A stretch of DNA of 64,000 bases, taken from assembly GCA_009746045.1 (NCBI GenBank), contig RPFO01001034.1, forward strand, positions 1 to 64,000. Direction: 5' to 3'. The translations under genes and the position numbers were made by a program. Numbering within the stretch: position 1 is the first letter of the stretch; every line of letters begins with the position of its first letter. The notes under the pieces were generated by a model. It made no database searches. It saw nothing but the letters and a program-made list of their open reading frames with translations, and was not told where the DNA came from. This document shows positions 24,735 through 36,900 of this stretch, piece by piece. Source of the DNA: Mesostigma viride (Eukaryota > Streptophyta > Mesostigmatophyceae > Mesostigmatales > Mesostigmataceae).

Positions 24735-25140
24735 TCCGACCCACCCCACCCCCTGGTACAGGTCGAGCTAGGGTAGGGGCGGGTCGAGATACCCCGCCCC
24801 CTCGATCTGCCCCGCTCAGGCCCCCGGGGGGAGAGTCTCCCCCCATGAGGGGCGTGCGGTACGGCTGGAATCAATTTGGTGAACGTGCACGGGTGAGTTG
24901 CGCACCACTATGCCGGGGAAACTGGGGGAGAAAAGGGGGTCCAATGGGGTGCCAAGGTGGGGAGGACGGGAGGAAGGCGGGGGAAGGGGGGAAAGTGGGG
25001 GTTGGTGGAACTAGGGGGGGGGAGGGGGCCCCGGGGGGCAACCCCCCCACCCCCTAGTACAGGTTGAGGGGTAGGGGTGGGTTGCGACCCCTCCCCACCC
25101 TACCTCGAGCGGGGGGGCCCGGGGTCAGACCCCCCCTACA
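24735..25140. repeat. Direct repeat of a G/C-rich module, two copies ~300 bp apart
   Basis: CACCCCCTGGTACAGGTCGAG (24747 on) and CACCCCCTAGTACAGGTTGA (25047 on) start two modules. Each continues with GGGTAGGGGYGGGTYGAGAY/GCGACCCC and ends in CCCGGGG-rich sequence. Both are preceded by long G runs. No coding content. Confidence 0.7.
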
Positions 25141-25748
25141 GCCATGCAGATACGTAGCACGCAGACGATATTTGTCTGTTTGTTTTAAACTTTTTTGTAT
25201 TTCTTTTTCTACTGAGATTAGCATGGTACTTCGTGGCATGCCTATGCGCATGACACGCAAGTACTTACCTACTTCTGACAAAATTAAAATACATGACCCG
25301 GGCTAGCCAGCAAGGGACTCCTTAGTACCAGACGCCCTCCCACATGCTCCTGCCTCGATGTTATTCTATGTATATGGGTCCCTGCGATCCCAATCAGCAA
25401 GGTCCTGCATGCTGGGCAGCGCCGGTGCCTGAAACAATGCGTTAAATGGAGTTCATCGATCAGCACGCACGCACGCACGCACACACGCACGGTGCCATTC
25501 TTCCCGTTTCTCAGCAAGGCTGACCATGACCCCGATATGGTACAAATGTGAGCTTTGGTCGTCTCATTTCCTAGCGATGCTACCCGTTATTGGTTTGACA
25601 CTCTGCACGCGCGCGGAGGATGAATCAGTGTCTCCACAAGGGTGGCATCCCAACCTGACTGCGTTCGTTACGCCGTGAAGCAGATACATGGACGCTTGGC
25701 GTGCATGGAACACGGGTTCCTTGGTGGACAAAAGATGACCGGTGGCCT

Positions 25749-26159
25749 CTATCTACGGAAGCTCTGTCCTGGCGCCACGGACCTCTCCGCGACGGGCTGA
25801 GGGTCAGCCCCCGGCGACCCACCCCCTCCGTCCCTGCCCCCCCCTTCACCCCCCCCATTCTTGCCCCCACCAGCGCCATTACTGGCGCTAAATTGGCGGC
25901 TGCGCCGTTTCTCCTCCCGGTGGGCACGGTATTCCCTCATGCGCTGCTTCACGCGGGCTTTAAGGCTGGCGATGGCGACGTTCTTGAGCGGGTCACACAG
26001 GAATACCTCGATCACGAGGGACAGCGCCGCGGCCAGCAGCCACGCGCGCGTGATAGGGGGCTCGAACACAAGCGCGTAGAGGACGATGAAGTAGCAGCAG
26101 AAGGCGCAGAAGAGGAAGCAGCCGGCGTATGCGACGTAGATGAACCAGCGGGGGAGGCC
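25749..26159 (-). CDS. Giant receptor, last exon: TM4, TM5 and C-terminal tail
   Basis: The exon begins GLPRWFIYVAYAGCFLFCAF (TM4), continues CCYFIVLYALVFEPPITRAW and LLAAALSLVIEVFLCDPLKN (TM5), then a basic helix KQRMREYRAHREEKRRSR, a Gly-rich stretch, and a stop after SFRR. LP-x-W-x-x-YVA and DPLK match the TM4-TM5 pair of polycystin-1-like proteins. In polycystin-1 six more TM segments follow; here there are none. From the stop to about 25150 I see no further exon. Confidence 0.85.
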   Translation of the reverse strand, partial: GLPRWFIYVAYAGCFLFCAFCCYFIVLYALVFEPPITRAWLLAAALSLVIEVFLCDPLKNVAIASLKARVKQRMREYRAHREEKRRSRQFSASNGAGGGKNGGGEGGGRDGGGGSPGADPQPVAERSVAPGQSFRR

Positions 26160-27840
26160 CTGCGAAGACGGGGGTGGCAACAGGCAGCGATGAGATGGGG
26201 GGCCCAGTGCACGGCGAGGGGGGAAACCATGGCAGCGACAGACAGAGAAGGCACAAATACGTCAGTTAATGAAGAAAAGGAAATTCTAGGACATGTGGAG
26301 AACATGCTCTTACTACGTGCTCGTGCCAACGTGCGGTTTGCCTGGCGACATACTAGGGGATGGCCCCGACAAGAACGACCAAAAACCAATCTAGAGGCCC
26401 AAACAGGAGGTAGAAAATTGGGGTCACCTCGCCCTGTTTTGCCGTATCCCCTTGTCTTCCACAGATAGGCGGCAACTGGAATGGTGTGCAGCTTAGCTGC
26501 ACAGAAGCAAGGCATACTGCGTTGCGCCAAAGGCACGTATGCCTGCATCCACTTCCCATATATGTGCATCTGCCCAGCCCAGCTCGTGCCCTTGACAAAC
26601 TGGTCATACGCTAACTTGCGCATTTTGTGCCCCCATTTCACCTTGACTGTCGTGCTTCCCCTTTTCATCCCTTTGGCCTTCTCCATCTGCTCTAGGTGCA
26701 CCTTGCGACACCTCCAGTGCCAAGCCCCCAACTTTTTACACATTCTTGGGCCCCATCACCACACATATGTTTGCACCATTCCCCACTTGGCGGCTCACCT
26801 TCCTCGACTTCTGCATCTGCTTCAGCTTGCGCCGTCGCTGCAGCTCGGCCAGCTCCGCCTCCCGGGAGCGGATGCGCGGGCGCAGGCGCGAGAAGCCAGG
26901 GCCGCGGCCGTCGAGCGCCGAGCCGCCACCTGTCGCCGAACGGCGCGCCCACTGGCCGGGTGCATCGGCCCGGCGCTTGCTCATGAGCTGGGGATGTGGA
27001 GGATGGAGGGGGGGAGAGGGGGGCAGGAGGATGGAAGAGGGAGCAGGGAAGGTGGATGCAGGGGGGCAGGCGGATGGGGAGGAAGGAGGATGGGAGAGGA
27101 CAGGTTGTTGGGATTGGGGGTGTGGGATTGTGGTGATATATGATATGAGTTGCTGGGATGAATGCTAAATGACTGCTGGGTTGAGTGTGCGAGTGACAGG
27201 TACCAGTGAGCGGTGAGGGACCTTTGTGATGATGTCAGCAGCACGGATGGGCGCCAGGAGAGAAAATGTGATCTTTAGGTCAAAGGTCGACACAACTTTG
27301 AGCCAGTGGCTGTCCGCAGCATCAAAATGAAAAGCGGTCGAGACATCCAGGAAGGTTCCAGCAGCAGATGGCATTAGATCCAAATTGTCAACTGACTGTG
27401 CAACCATGGCTAATGACATAACCCCTCCCCCCTCCCCCCTCGCCCCTCGCCCCACGCCCCTCGCCCCTTGCCCCTCGCCCCTCGCCCCTCGCCCCTCGCC
27501 CCTCGCCCCTCGCCCCTCGCCCCTCGCCCCTCGCCCCTCGCCCCTCGCCCCTCGCCCCTCGCCCCTCGCCCCTCGCCCCTCGCCCCTCGCCCCTCGCCCC
27601 TCGCCCCTCGCCCCTCACCCCTAACCCCTAATCATTTTGGGAGATAGGCTGGCCGAAACAACAATGTCGTGCAAAAGAGACATAAGCAAGAACGTGAACT
27701 GGGTGGGCTTTTGGTTCAAACAAGCAAGCCTGGCTCTCCATGCGCTTCAGCATCAAATCAGGCAACTCCTGGCAAGGTGAAGGGAGGGACCCACGCAATG
27801 CCCAAAGCCACAATTATTCTGTATACGTCACTAGGGACGA

Positions 27841-27905
<65 letters not shown>

Positions 27906-30900
27906 CATCAACAACAACGACTATCATAATAATGATAATTGTTCTGCAAAGGCACCGCTGGGAAGAAATGAGCCACCCAATGGGAGGTGAACGTACCACC
28001 TCCGACGCGCCCTGCGGCCCTTCCTGCTTCTGGGCCTTGTGAGAGTGGGCCGACACCCACCACAGGCCCTGAGGCCCCCCATGACGTGGCGCGGTTGCAG
28101 CGAGTAGCGTACACACAAGACAACAACACCGAGGTACAGATGACAGCAGGGCGGGGACAGATTACCAAGGAGCCAGCATGCAGGGTCAGAACCAGGAAGG
28201 ATAGCCAAGGCAAGAACAATTACTCAGGATGTAACGAGGGCACTAAGAAACACTTTCTGGCAGACACTGTTCTAGTCCCAAAGATGGCATCACGGCAAGG
28301 AATGTGGCCAAGCACGTGAATGAAATGAATGGGGACAAGCATGCGAATGAGGCACCCCCATGCATGAGGTCAGTGCGTTGTAAACTTGCGGTCAATCAAT
28401 GCAATGGCTCAATAAATGGGATGGTTCTGTGTTGTGGAGGTCCTCACCTGCACGGGCCGCCCCTTGTCCTCCGCCTCCCTGCGCTCCCGGATGTGCTGCC
28501 GTGTGATGTAGCCCCTGCCAGGGGTAGGTCAAGAGAGCATATCCCAGAGAAATCATACAAAGGTGTCATTGTTCATGAAAAAAAAAATGCAAAAAGCACT
28601 GTACAACACGGGGATGGAGGGGGGGGGGGGACCCGCTCCCAATGCACACACGCTCTATATAAGGACCCCCAGGTCTGCTGATTAACCTCACAAACACGCA
28701 TGAACCAAATTCGGTTTTATCCAGAAACACGGATCGGTGCAGGACACTGTCCATTTGGCTTGCATGACTCACACACACACATACTGACGCACACACATAC
28801 TGATGCACACACATACAAAAACACACCAGCGAACACACCAGCACGCACACCAGCAAACACACCAGCAAAAACACCTGGAGCCTTGCTAACATGAGCAGTG
28901 ACTTGACCAGTGCCTGGTCATGGCCACTCTTGATGCACCGCCACGCTGCCTGGTTAGGGGCTAAACCCGCATACACAAGCCTGGCACGAACACAAACAAT
29001 ACTCTATATATTATTCAAGGATGCGGCCATGATATTAAAGCACCGCAACGCGGCCTGTGAATAACCTCACATTATTCATGGGCGCATCATTCATGGACAA
29101 GGAATGCAAGACAAGTACACAAACAGGCGGGACCGATTTGGGCTCAGGGCTCAGGAGATGACCAAGACAGACAGCCGTTCATAACGCACCGCCATGCAGC
29201 CTGTATCTTGGTGGCGGCAACGCGCCGCCTCCGACGCAGCTGCGCGGCTTTCCTCCTCCACGCGCGCTGGATGATGATGACCACACTGTCCAGGGCCTCT
29301 GTCGAACGCCACGCAGGTGGGAGACAACAGGAGAAGGAAGAACGGCAAGGAGTGGGCAAGGGGACATGCATTGGGTGAGGAAACCGGCCACGCAGGGGGT
29401 GACAAGGACTCTTCCGTATGCCGGGTCCTGTACTTCGCGTTTCACTTGCCCTCTCCTTCCCCTTGCATCTCCCCCATGCGTGGCTGGTTTCCTCAGTCAA
29501 TGCACATCCCCTGTTCCTTCCCCTCTTCCTCCCCACGGGGTAATGTGACCGTACCATTTCAATTGCCAGGAGGGGGTCGTGAATCGGTGTGAGGGGAAAG
29601 AAGGCTTACCCGTTGGTGAGGAGAAAACGTAAGGCAAAAAGTGGAGGCAATCCAAGGTCTGACTGCTGACACCCCGGGCCACATCAAGAAGCGCCACATC
29701 AGCCACCTCGTCACGCCAAAGAGGCGCACACGACATGGTTAGCAATATCATAATCATCTTCTCAGGCATGTTGTTAAAGCATGTACTGCTTCACGCATGC
29801 ATGGAGCCGCGCTCACGTGGCGCGAACCCTCCCACCTGCAAGAAACACACATCAGTGGTATGTGAGTGGTTGCTTATGATTGTGAGTGGTTATGTTAAGC
29901 ACCGAGATGTGTAAGCACTGCATGATCACTGTACAATACACTAGCACCCACCAGGCACGTATCCGCCCTCCTGCAGGAAACGCGAGAGCTGTGCCGAAGG
30001 CGACGAGGGGTCGATCCCTGCTGCCGCTCGCAAGTGGGCACCATACTGGCTGTGCCGCTGGCCACCCGGTCGCCGCAACCTGCATCGTTGTGGCAAGGTG
30101 GGAGGCAAGAGCGGCGTCCGGTGAAACACGAGAGAAGAATGAGCGCGTGAGAGAAGCCGTGCGGCCGCCGCAACCAGGGGGTGGCATTGTGGCAATGGCA
30201 ACAAGCACAGATGTGCTCAAGGTGGGAGGCAGACATGGAAAGTGCGCCAATGATACTACAGAGTCAGGCAAGAGTTGGGCCAAGGCGCGTGGGCATCAAA
30301 ACACTCATGATGACTACCAACCCGAAAAGAGGCCGCTGGCATGCGCGGGCCTTGCGCACATGGGCACTTGGGGTGGGGCACCCGACGCACCACATCCAAA
30401 GGGGTTAACAGATTAGGAGGAACAAGATCTGCTGATAGAAATAAGTAATACGTACGAAGTAGTAACAGACGTGCGCTTGTGTTCAGCACAAACCACGACA
30501 TCTAAACACAGCGGCTACTACGTTACAAACTACTATCCATAGTGTGCTAGCAGCCAGAAAAGCAACTGTTGAAAATGCTGCAGCCTCACCGGAATCATGC
30601 TGATGCCAGGGCTCATGGCCGCCTCCCCATATGTCATGCATTGATGCCAAAAACTAGCTACAGTGACAGATGCCAAGCTACAGTGACAGATGCCAAAGAT
30701 ACAGTGACCTGCACATTCTACAGCGACCTGCTTGGCTGCTATCCTCTCACCTCATGGCCGCCTCGGCGTATGCCTGCGGGTTGATGCCGAACGAGAGGGG
30801 TAGCGCCTGCTGGCCCGCCGCCATGCGCAGGGTCCCTGGGACCGCATACTGGTTTGGCTCGTAAAACGGGGGCGCCCCCGACCTGGAAGACGCAGCCGAG

Positions 30901-33900
30901 GTCCTCCGGCGGGGCCGCATCATGCCCCCTGTGGGGGGTGGCGGTGGTGGGGGCCCCCCAGGGATTGGGGATTGTGGGAAGGCCGGTGGGGGGAACCCCG
31001 GCGGCCCACCAAAGGCTGGCAGAAGCGCGGGCATGGGAGCCACGCGGTTGGATTGTGCCTGTGGGGGGGAAAGGGGGGGGGGGCAACCGGGTAATTGAAG
31101 GTGAGGAAGAGATCAATCATTGCAATTTCGTTACGTGAAGCAAGTTATGTCGTTACCTCTTGTGGACATGCAGTAAAGCAAACCCAGTAAAAGGGTAAGC
31201 AGCATAGAGACTTTGGATGGTGAGGTCATCATAGAATCGATGTAGGAGGAAATGCATGTAATTGCCAGTAGCTGCACATATCCCAGGCTTGATCAATACG
31301 ACAATACGATACGCACACTTACCATACAACACACCTATGCGAGCCGCTGCACATACCAAGCGCTGCCCCGATCGTTTGATATCACGGCATGGGGTATACT
31401 AGCGTACCAAAGTAGTATGCACACCCGAGCTGGCTCATCATATACAACGAAGCAAGCTGATGCACGTACCGGGGGTTGCCCCGGCACAGCACGCGCCAGC
31501 GCGCGACGGAACCGTGACAAGGGCGGCCGGGCCACCCCCGCTGCCCCCGGGGGCGGCAGCGGTGGTGGGAACAGCGCCCCAGGTGGCGGCGGTGGCGACG
31601 TGAATGCCGGCAAGGGCGCCCCCATCGCAGAGCCCCCCCTGGACCTGACACTTGGCGGCCTCGCATTCGCCCGCATCGGCCGCGGCACCCCCGACGTGGG
31701 TGGGGGCGGCGGCTGGCCGGGGGCCAGCCTCGGGGGGGGGGGCATCCCGGGGGGCCCCATCGGGTTCACCGGCGCCCATAGCCCATCCCGCATCGACGTC
31801 TGGTAGGACGCCCCTGTCGTCGAGATCCCTGTCACACTCGGCGCCGCGCCCACCCTTCTCCGCGGCCGAACCCGCTCCCCTTCCGCCGGAGGCATGGGCG
31901 GTGGGGGGGGCGCCATCGGCATCGGCCTACCCCCCATTGGTGGGGGCATGCCGTACCCGAAGGGGGGCAAGGGAGGCGGGGGCACGGGCGCACCGGGTCG
32001 GCCGCTGGGCTTACGGCTGGGTCGGCGTGTGGCTCCGATGGGGGGCAGCGGGATCCCATCTGGGGTGGTCCTAGCAGGGCCCAGCATGGGGGGCACGGGG
32101 GGGACAGGGGTGCCGGGGGTCCCGGGGCTCAGGGGCACCATGAGAGGGAGCGAGGGTCGTGACGGCGGCACTGGCGGCTTGGCCGCCGGCTCCCTGCGGT
32201 GGCAGACGCGCACGACGAATGGTGGGTGAGAAAGGAATAAATGGTTGTTTAAATGCCGTGACTGTGTCATGGGGAGCCAGTGAGGGTACGGTCGACCCCT
32301 AGTACATACACGAGGAAGAATGGTATCATAGCAGCGATAATAATAAAATAGTACTACCGGGCAACAAGCACAGAAAAGATACGAGGAAATGAATCATAGT
32401 AATAGTAATAACAGAAAAGGAATGATACTGGAGGGCAATGAGCATATAAAAGATACGAGGAGGCAAGGAATCATAGTAATAGTAATAAGAGAAAAGTAAT
32501 GATACTAGAGGGCGATGAGCATAGAAAAGATACGAGGCAATGTATCATAGTAATAGTAATAACAGAAAAGGAATGATAGTAGTGTGCAATGAGCATAGAA
32601 AAGACAAGTCCGTTGGCGGAGGAGAAAAAGGGAAGACGATTACTCAGGGACAAACAAAGGGCGCGGGGTAAGACGTAACGTGCGACCGAGGCTGATAGTC
32701 GGAGCTCATTGCAATTCCTTGGGCCTCACTCACCTCAGCTCTCCCTCTGAATCATACAACATAACAATCTTTTAAGCATCCCCATCACAATACACATTTC
32801 CACAGGCCCCATCTCTCGCCATTGGCTTAAGTGCATTACTAGTCGTAGGTCCTTCTGTATACAATTGCATGTGCTATGATTGCTCACCTCGGCTATTTAT
32901 ATACTAGTAGTATATATATATTCTTTTATATACTTTTATATACTTTTATATACTATACTAGTAGTATATATATTTCCCCTTGGGATTATAGATGTAGCCG
33001 TAGCACTATTGTCATCTTATCATTTACGTGCCCCCCTGACCACTCGGCTCCTCCTTTGGTGGCTCGATATATTTTTTTTCAACAGCATATTACCACAGCA
33101 CATTACCGCTTCAATATATTTATTCCCGCACTCACCTTGGCTCTTCCTTCTCCTTTGGTGGCTTGCTCCGCGGCAGCGGCGGCCGGTGCTTGAGCTTGCG
33201 CGGCAGCGGCATGACCACCGACTTTTGGAACACGAACGAGAAGAGCACCTCTGAGGGGAATAGTAAGATAGCTGCCGCCACCGCCACGATGACCTTGGCC
33301 GTGAGATTGCTCGGGTTGACCCCAAAGAAGATCGCTGTGACCGCGAAGTGCCCCAGGACCACGCACAGCAGCACCGTGAGCCGCTGCGGACGGGTATACT
33401 TTGATGCGGGCTCTATGTAGATCGTTCGGCCGATCAGGTGGTGCAGCCGGATAGCCCGCTCCACCTTGCCCCACCAGCTGTGAGGCTTCTTGCCCGTCTC
33501 GATGATCAGACCCTGGCCCCCAATGCCCGCAGCCCCGTTCAGGGCCACTCTCGGTGGCGGCTGCAAGAGCCCATTCCCGTTTCCACCCCCCCCATCGTTC
33601 GCGGTCGGCAATCCGGGCCCATCAAGCCCATTCATGCCCTCCCTGTCCTTTGCTCCACCGCCATTGGCCAGCGGGTCTGAAAACGCCCCCCCCACGGCAG
33701 CGGGGGCGCCGGACCCTGAGGGCGCCGCCATGGACGCCAGCCGGGCGTCGAGCACCGCGATCTTCTCGGTGAGCCTCTCCTTGCGTCGGTCACGGACGTC
33801 CTTGCGGTACCCCGCAAGGTTCGCGGCCACGTAGCACAGAAGGATAGCTCCCAGCACGTACAGCGCCGTGGCGTTCTCGGGCTTCACGTGGGAGAAGAGC

Positions 33901-36900
33901 TCGGACGAGAAAACGGGCCGCACGGGGTTGAACCGAGGAGTCACGTCCTCGGACGACACGCCGAACACGGACAAGTGTTTCGTCTCGCACACGACCACGT
34001 TGGCAGTGCGCTCCTTTGTAAAAAGGCCGTCCGAGGACCAGGAGGCGGTCGACACGTCCCAGAAGCGGCAGCTCCCCCGCTGGATGCGACAGGTGGAGCC
34101 GGTCAGGCGGTTCACCGGGATTTGGAGCTGGCGGGGGGGGGGGAGAAATTTGATCAGAAAATACAGCGTTTAGGGGGGGGGGGGGGGTCGCGGGACACAA
34201 AGCACGTGTAAAGAGGCAAGTGAGTTGGAGGCAACTGGGCAGCGGGGACAAAGAGAATACAAAGGGCGGGGGGACTGTGGGACTGAGTGCGAGTATAGTG
34301 ATGTCCAGGACAGGAAGTGTGAGGCGAGAAAAGAGGCATGTGGTAAGAGGCAGGCGGCAATACCAGGAGAAAATATTCAACAAGGGCATATCAGGAAGAA
34401 GAAGAAGAAGAAGAAGAAGAAGAAGAAGAAGAAGAAGAAGAAGAAGAAGAAGAAGAAGAAGAAGAAGAAGAAGAAGAAGAAGAAGAAGAAGAAGAAGAAG
34501 AAGAAGAAGAAGAAGAAGAAGAAGAAGAAGAAGAAGAAGAAGAAGAAGAAGAAGAAGAAGAAGAAGAAGAAGAAGAAGAAGGAGGAAGAAGAAGAAGAAG
34601 AAGAAGAGGAGGAGGAGGAGGAGGAGGAGGAGGAGGAGGAGGAGGAGGAGGAGGAGGAGGAGGAGAGGAGGAGGAGGAGGAGGAGGAGGAGGAGGAGGAG
34701 GAGGAGGAGGAGGAGGAGGAGGAGGAGGAGGAGGAGGAGGAGGAGGAGGAGGAGGAGGAGGAGGAGGAGGAGGAGGAGGAGGAGGAGGAGGAGGAGGAGG
34801 AGGAGGAGGAGGAGGAGGAGGAGGAGGAGGAGGAGGAGGAGGAGGAGGAGGAGGAGGAGGAGGAGGAGGAGGAGGAGGAGGAGGAGGAGGAGGAGGAGGA
34901 GGAGGAGGAGGAGGAGGAGGAGGAGGAGGAGGAGGAGGAGGAGGAGGAGGAGAGGAGGAGGAGGAGGAGGAGGAGGAGGGAGGAGGAGGAGGAGGAGGAG
35001 GAGGAGGAGGAGGAGGAGGAGGAGGAGGAGGAGGAGGAGGAGGAGGAGGAGGAGGAGGAGGAGGAGGGGAGGAGGAGGAGGAGGAGGAGGAGGAGGAGGA
35101 GGAGGAGGAGGAGGAGGAGGAGGAGGAGGAGGAGGAGGAGGAGGAGGAGGAGGAGGAGGAGGAGGAGGAGGAGGAGGAGGAGGAGGAGGAGGAGGAGGAG
35201 GAGGAGGAGGAGGAGGAGGAGGAGGAGGAGGAGGAGGAGGAGGAGGAGGAGGAGGAGGAGGAGGAGGAGGAGGAGGAGGAGGAGGAGGAAGAGGAGGAGG
35301 AGGAGGAGGAGGAAGATCAAGCTGATGCTTCCAGCACCCGCCTACCTGTATCGACGTGCCCTCGGCCACACTGACATTCATCCCTGCCGCAGTGACGGGG
35401 TCCACCAGGCGGAACGAGACGACCGCCGACGATATGCGCGCCGTGTCGTTATCCGCACAATACATGTTGCGCTGGTTGATGGCGGCGACAATCGCCACCT
35501 CGCCGTCCGGGTTCGGGTCCACGCCGACCGTGCCGTCCACCAGCTGATACCGCAGGCCCGAGGGGAGGATGAACGAGGCCCGGTACCCGACCTCCTGGCC
35601 GTCCACCTCGGGGCCAATCGCCTCGAACGTACCCTGAGGGTGGTCGGTCACGTGGGCAGAGACCTGGAGGTAGAGCGAGGATGCCATCAGTGGGTCTTCT
35701 CCTTGCACCGCCACACGGGTATACGCCGTCCCCACCGCGTCCAGAAGCCGCTGCATCAACGTAAGGCGGTCCAGGTCCCGTTGGGAAGGGGCGGACAGCA
35801 GGTGGCGCAGGCGGGTGCCGGTGGATAGTAGCGACCGCCCGGCCACCGCGTGGGCACGAGAGGAGAAGAAGGCGTCGCGGCCTAAAGAATCCTCCGCCCA
35901 TGCACCTTGTCCCCACCATGAGGCATCGGGGTTGGACCATCCGGCCTGGCCGTGGGAGGAACCTGCCCCATCGCCCCCATCACTGTAATCGGCGTAGCTG
36001 CGGTTCGCTTGCTCCGCAGACGGCCCGGCGACAAGCGTGATGGTCGGCGCCGTCCCGTTACCTGCGAACGCCGCACGGTCGCCCGTAGTCCAGCTGTGGA
36101 GATCCGACGGCAGAGGAGGAAGGTTGTCTGGCGGTCCGTGCGCCGCCAAGGACGGGAGTGTGGAGAGGAGCCGGCGGCGGCGCTGCAGGAGCCAGCAGAA
36201 ACCACATGGCATGGTAGTAAATACGTACGAATAATTTAAGTCAGATGACATAATCCTGAAATGGCATGAAGGGGCATGAAGTGAAAATACACATGACACA
36301 TGGCAAAGCACGAGACACGTGGCATAGTATGAAACACATGGCATAGTATGCGTGACATGGACGGCAAAAAACACAGGGGCATACACAACATGTCACAGGG
36401 GCATGCGCTATAAGTTCAATCAACTGCCTGCAAACACAAGTACTGAGCTCTCTTAAGGGTTTAGGGTTTAGAGCTCTCTGTTAAGGTTAGGATTTTGCAA
36501 GTAGGGCAACAGAGCTTGCATGCAACGCACCGAGGGCTATTTGGATTTAGGGTTAAGGGTAGGATGTATGGCTAACATGCTTGCACACCAGATACCTGGC
36601 TCTCCTCAAGATCTCTAGGGATACGAATGTAGGGCAACCATGCTTGCAAGCCAGGTACGGAGAACTCTTCAGTTACAGCTTCAGACCTGTTAACGCGTGC
36701 TTTCACAGGTCTTGGCTGACAAGAGCACAGAGAACAGAGCACAGAGCTAGGTAACAGGCTCACACGCTTGCACGCCACATACCGCGCTCTGGGAGGGTGC
36801 CTCCAGCTCGCAGCCGCCCCCCGATTCCAGCAGCCGGCCCGCCGCCTGCAGCAACTCGTCGAGCGAGAACCCTCCATCCCACATGAGGCCGCGTGCCGCC

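Noticed and set aside
31331-32229. Plus-strand Gly-rich frames opposite the proline-rich exon
   Set aside because: The minus frame joins in phase with the GPS/TM exon and the next exon; the plus frames have no partners.
34220-35374. Poly-Arg/Gly/Glu/Lys and poly-Leu/Ser/Pro frames
   Set aside because: Products of the (GAA)n/(GAG)n intron tract on both strands.
36455-36475. Telomere-like GGGTTTAGGGTTTAG
   Set aside because: Only two plant-type units in an intron; too short to call an interstitial telomere or fix the lineage.
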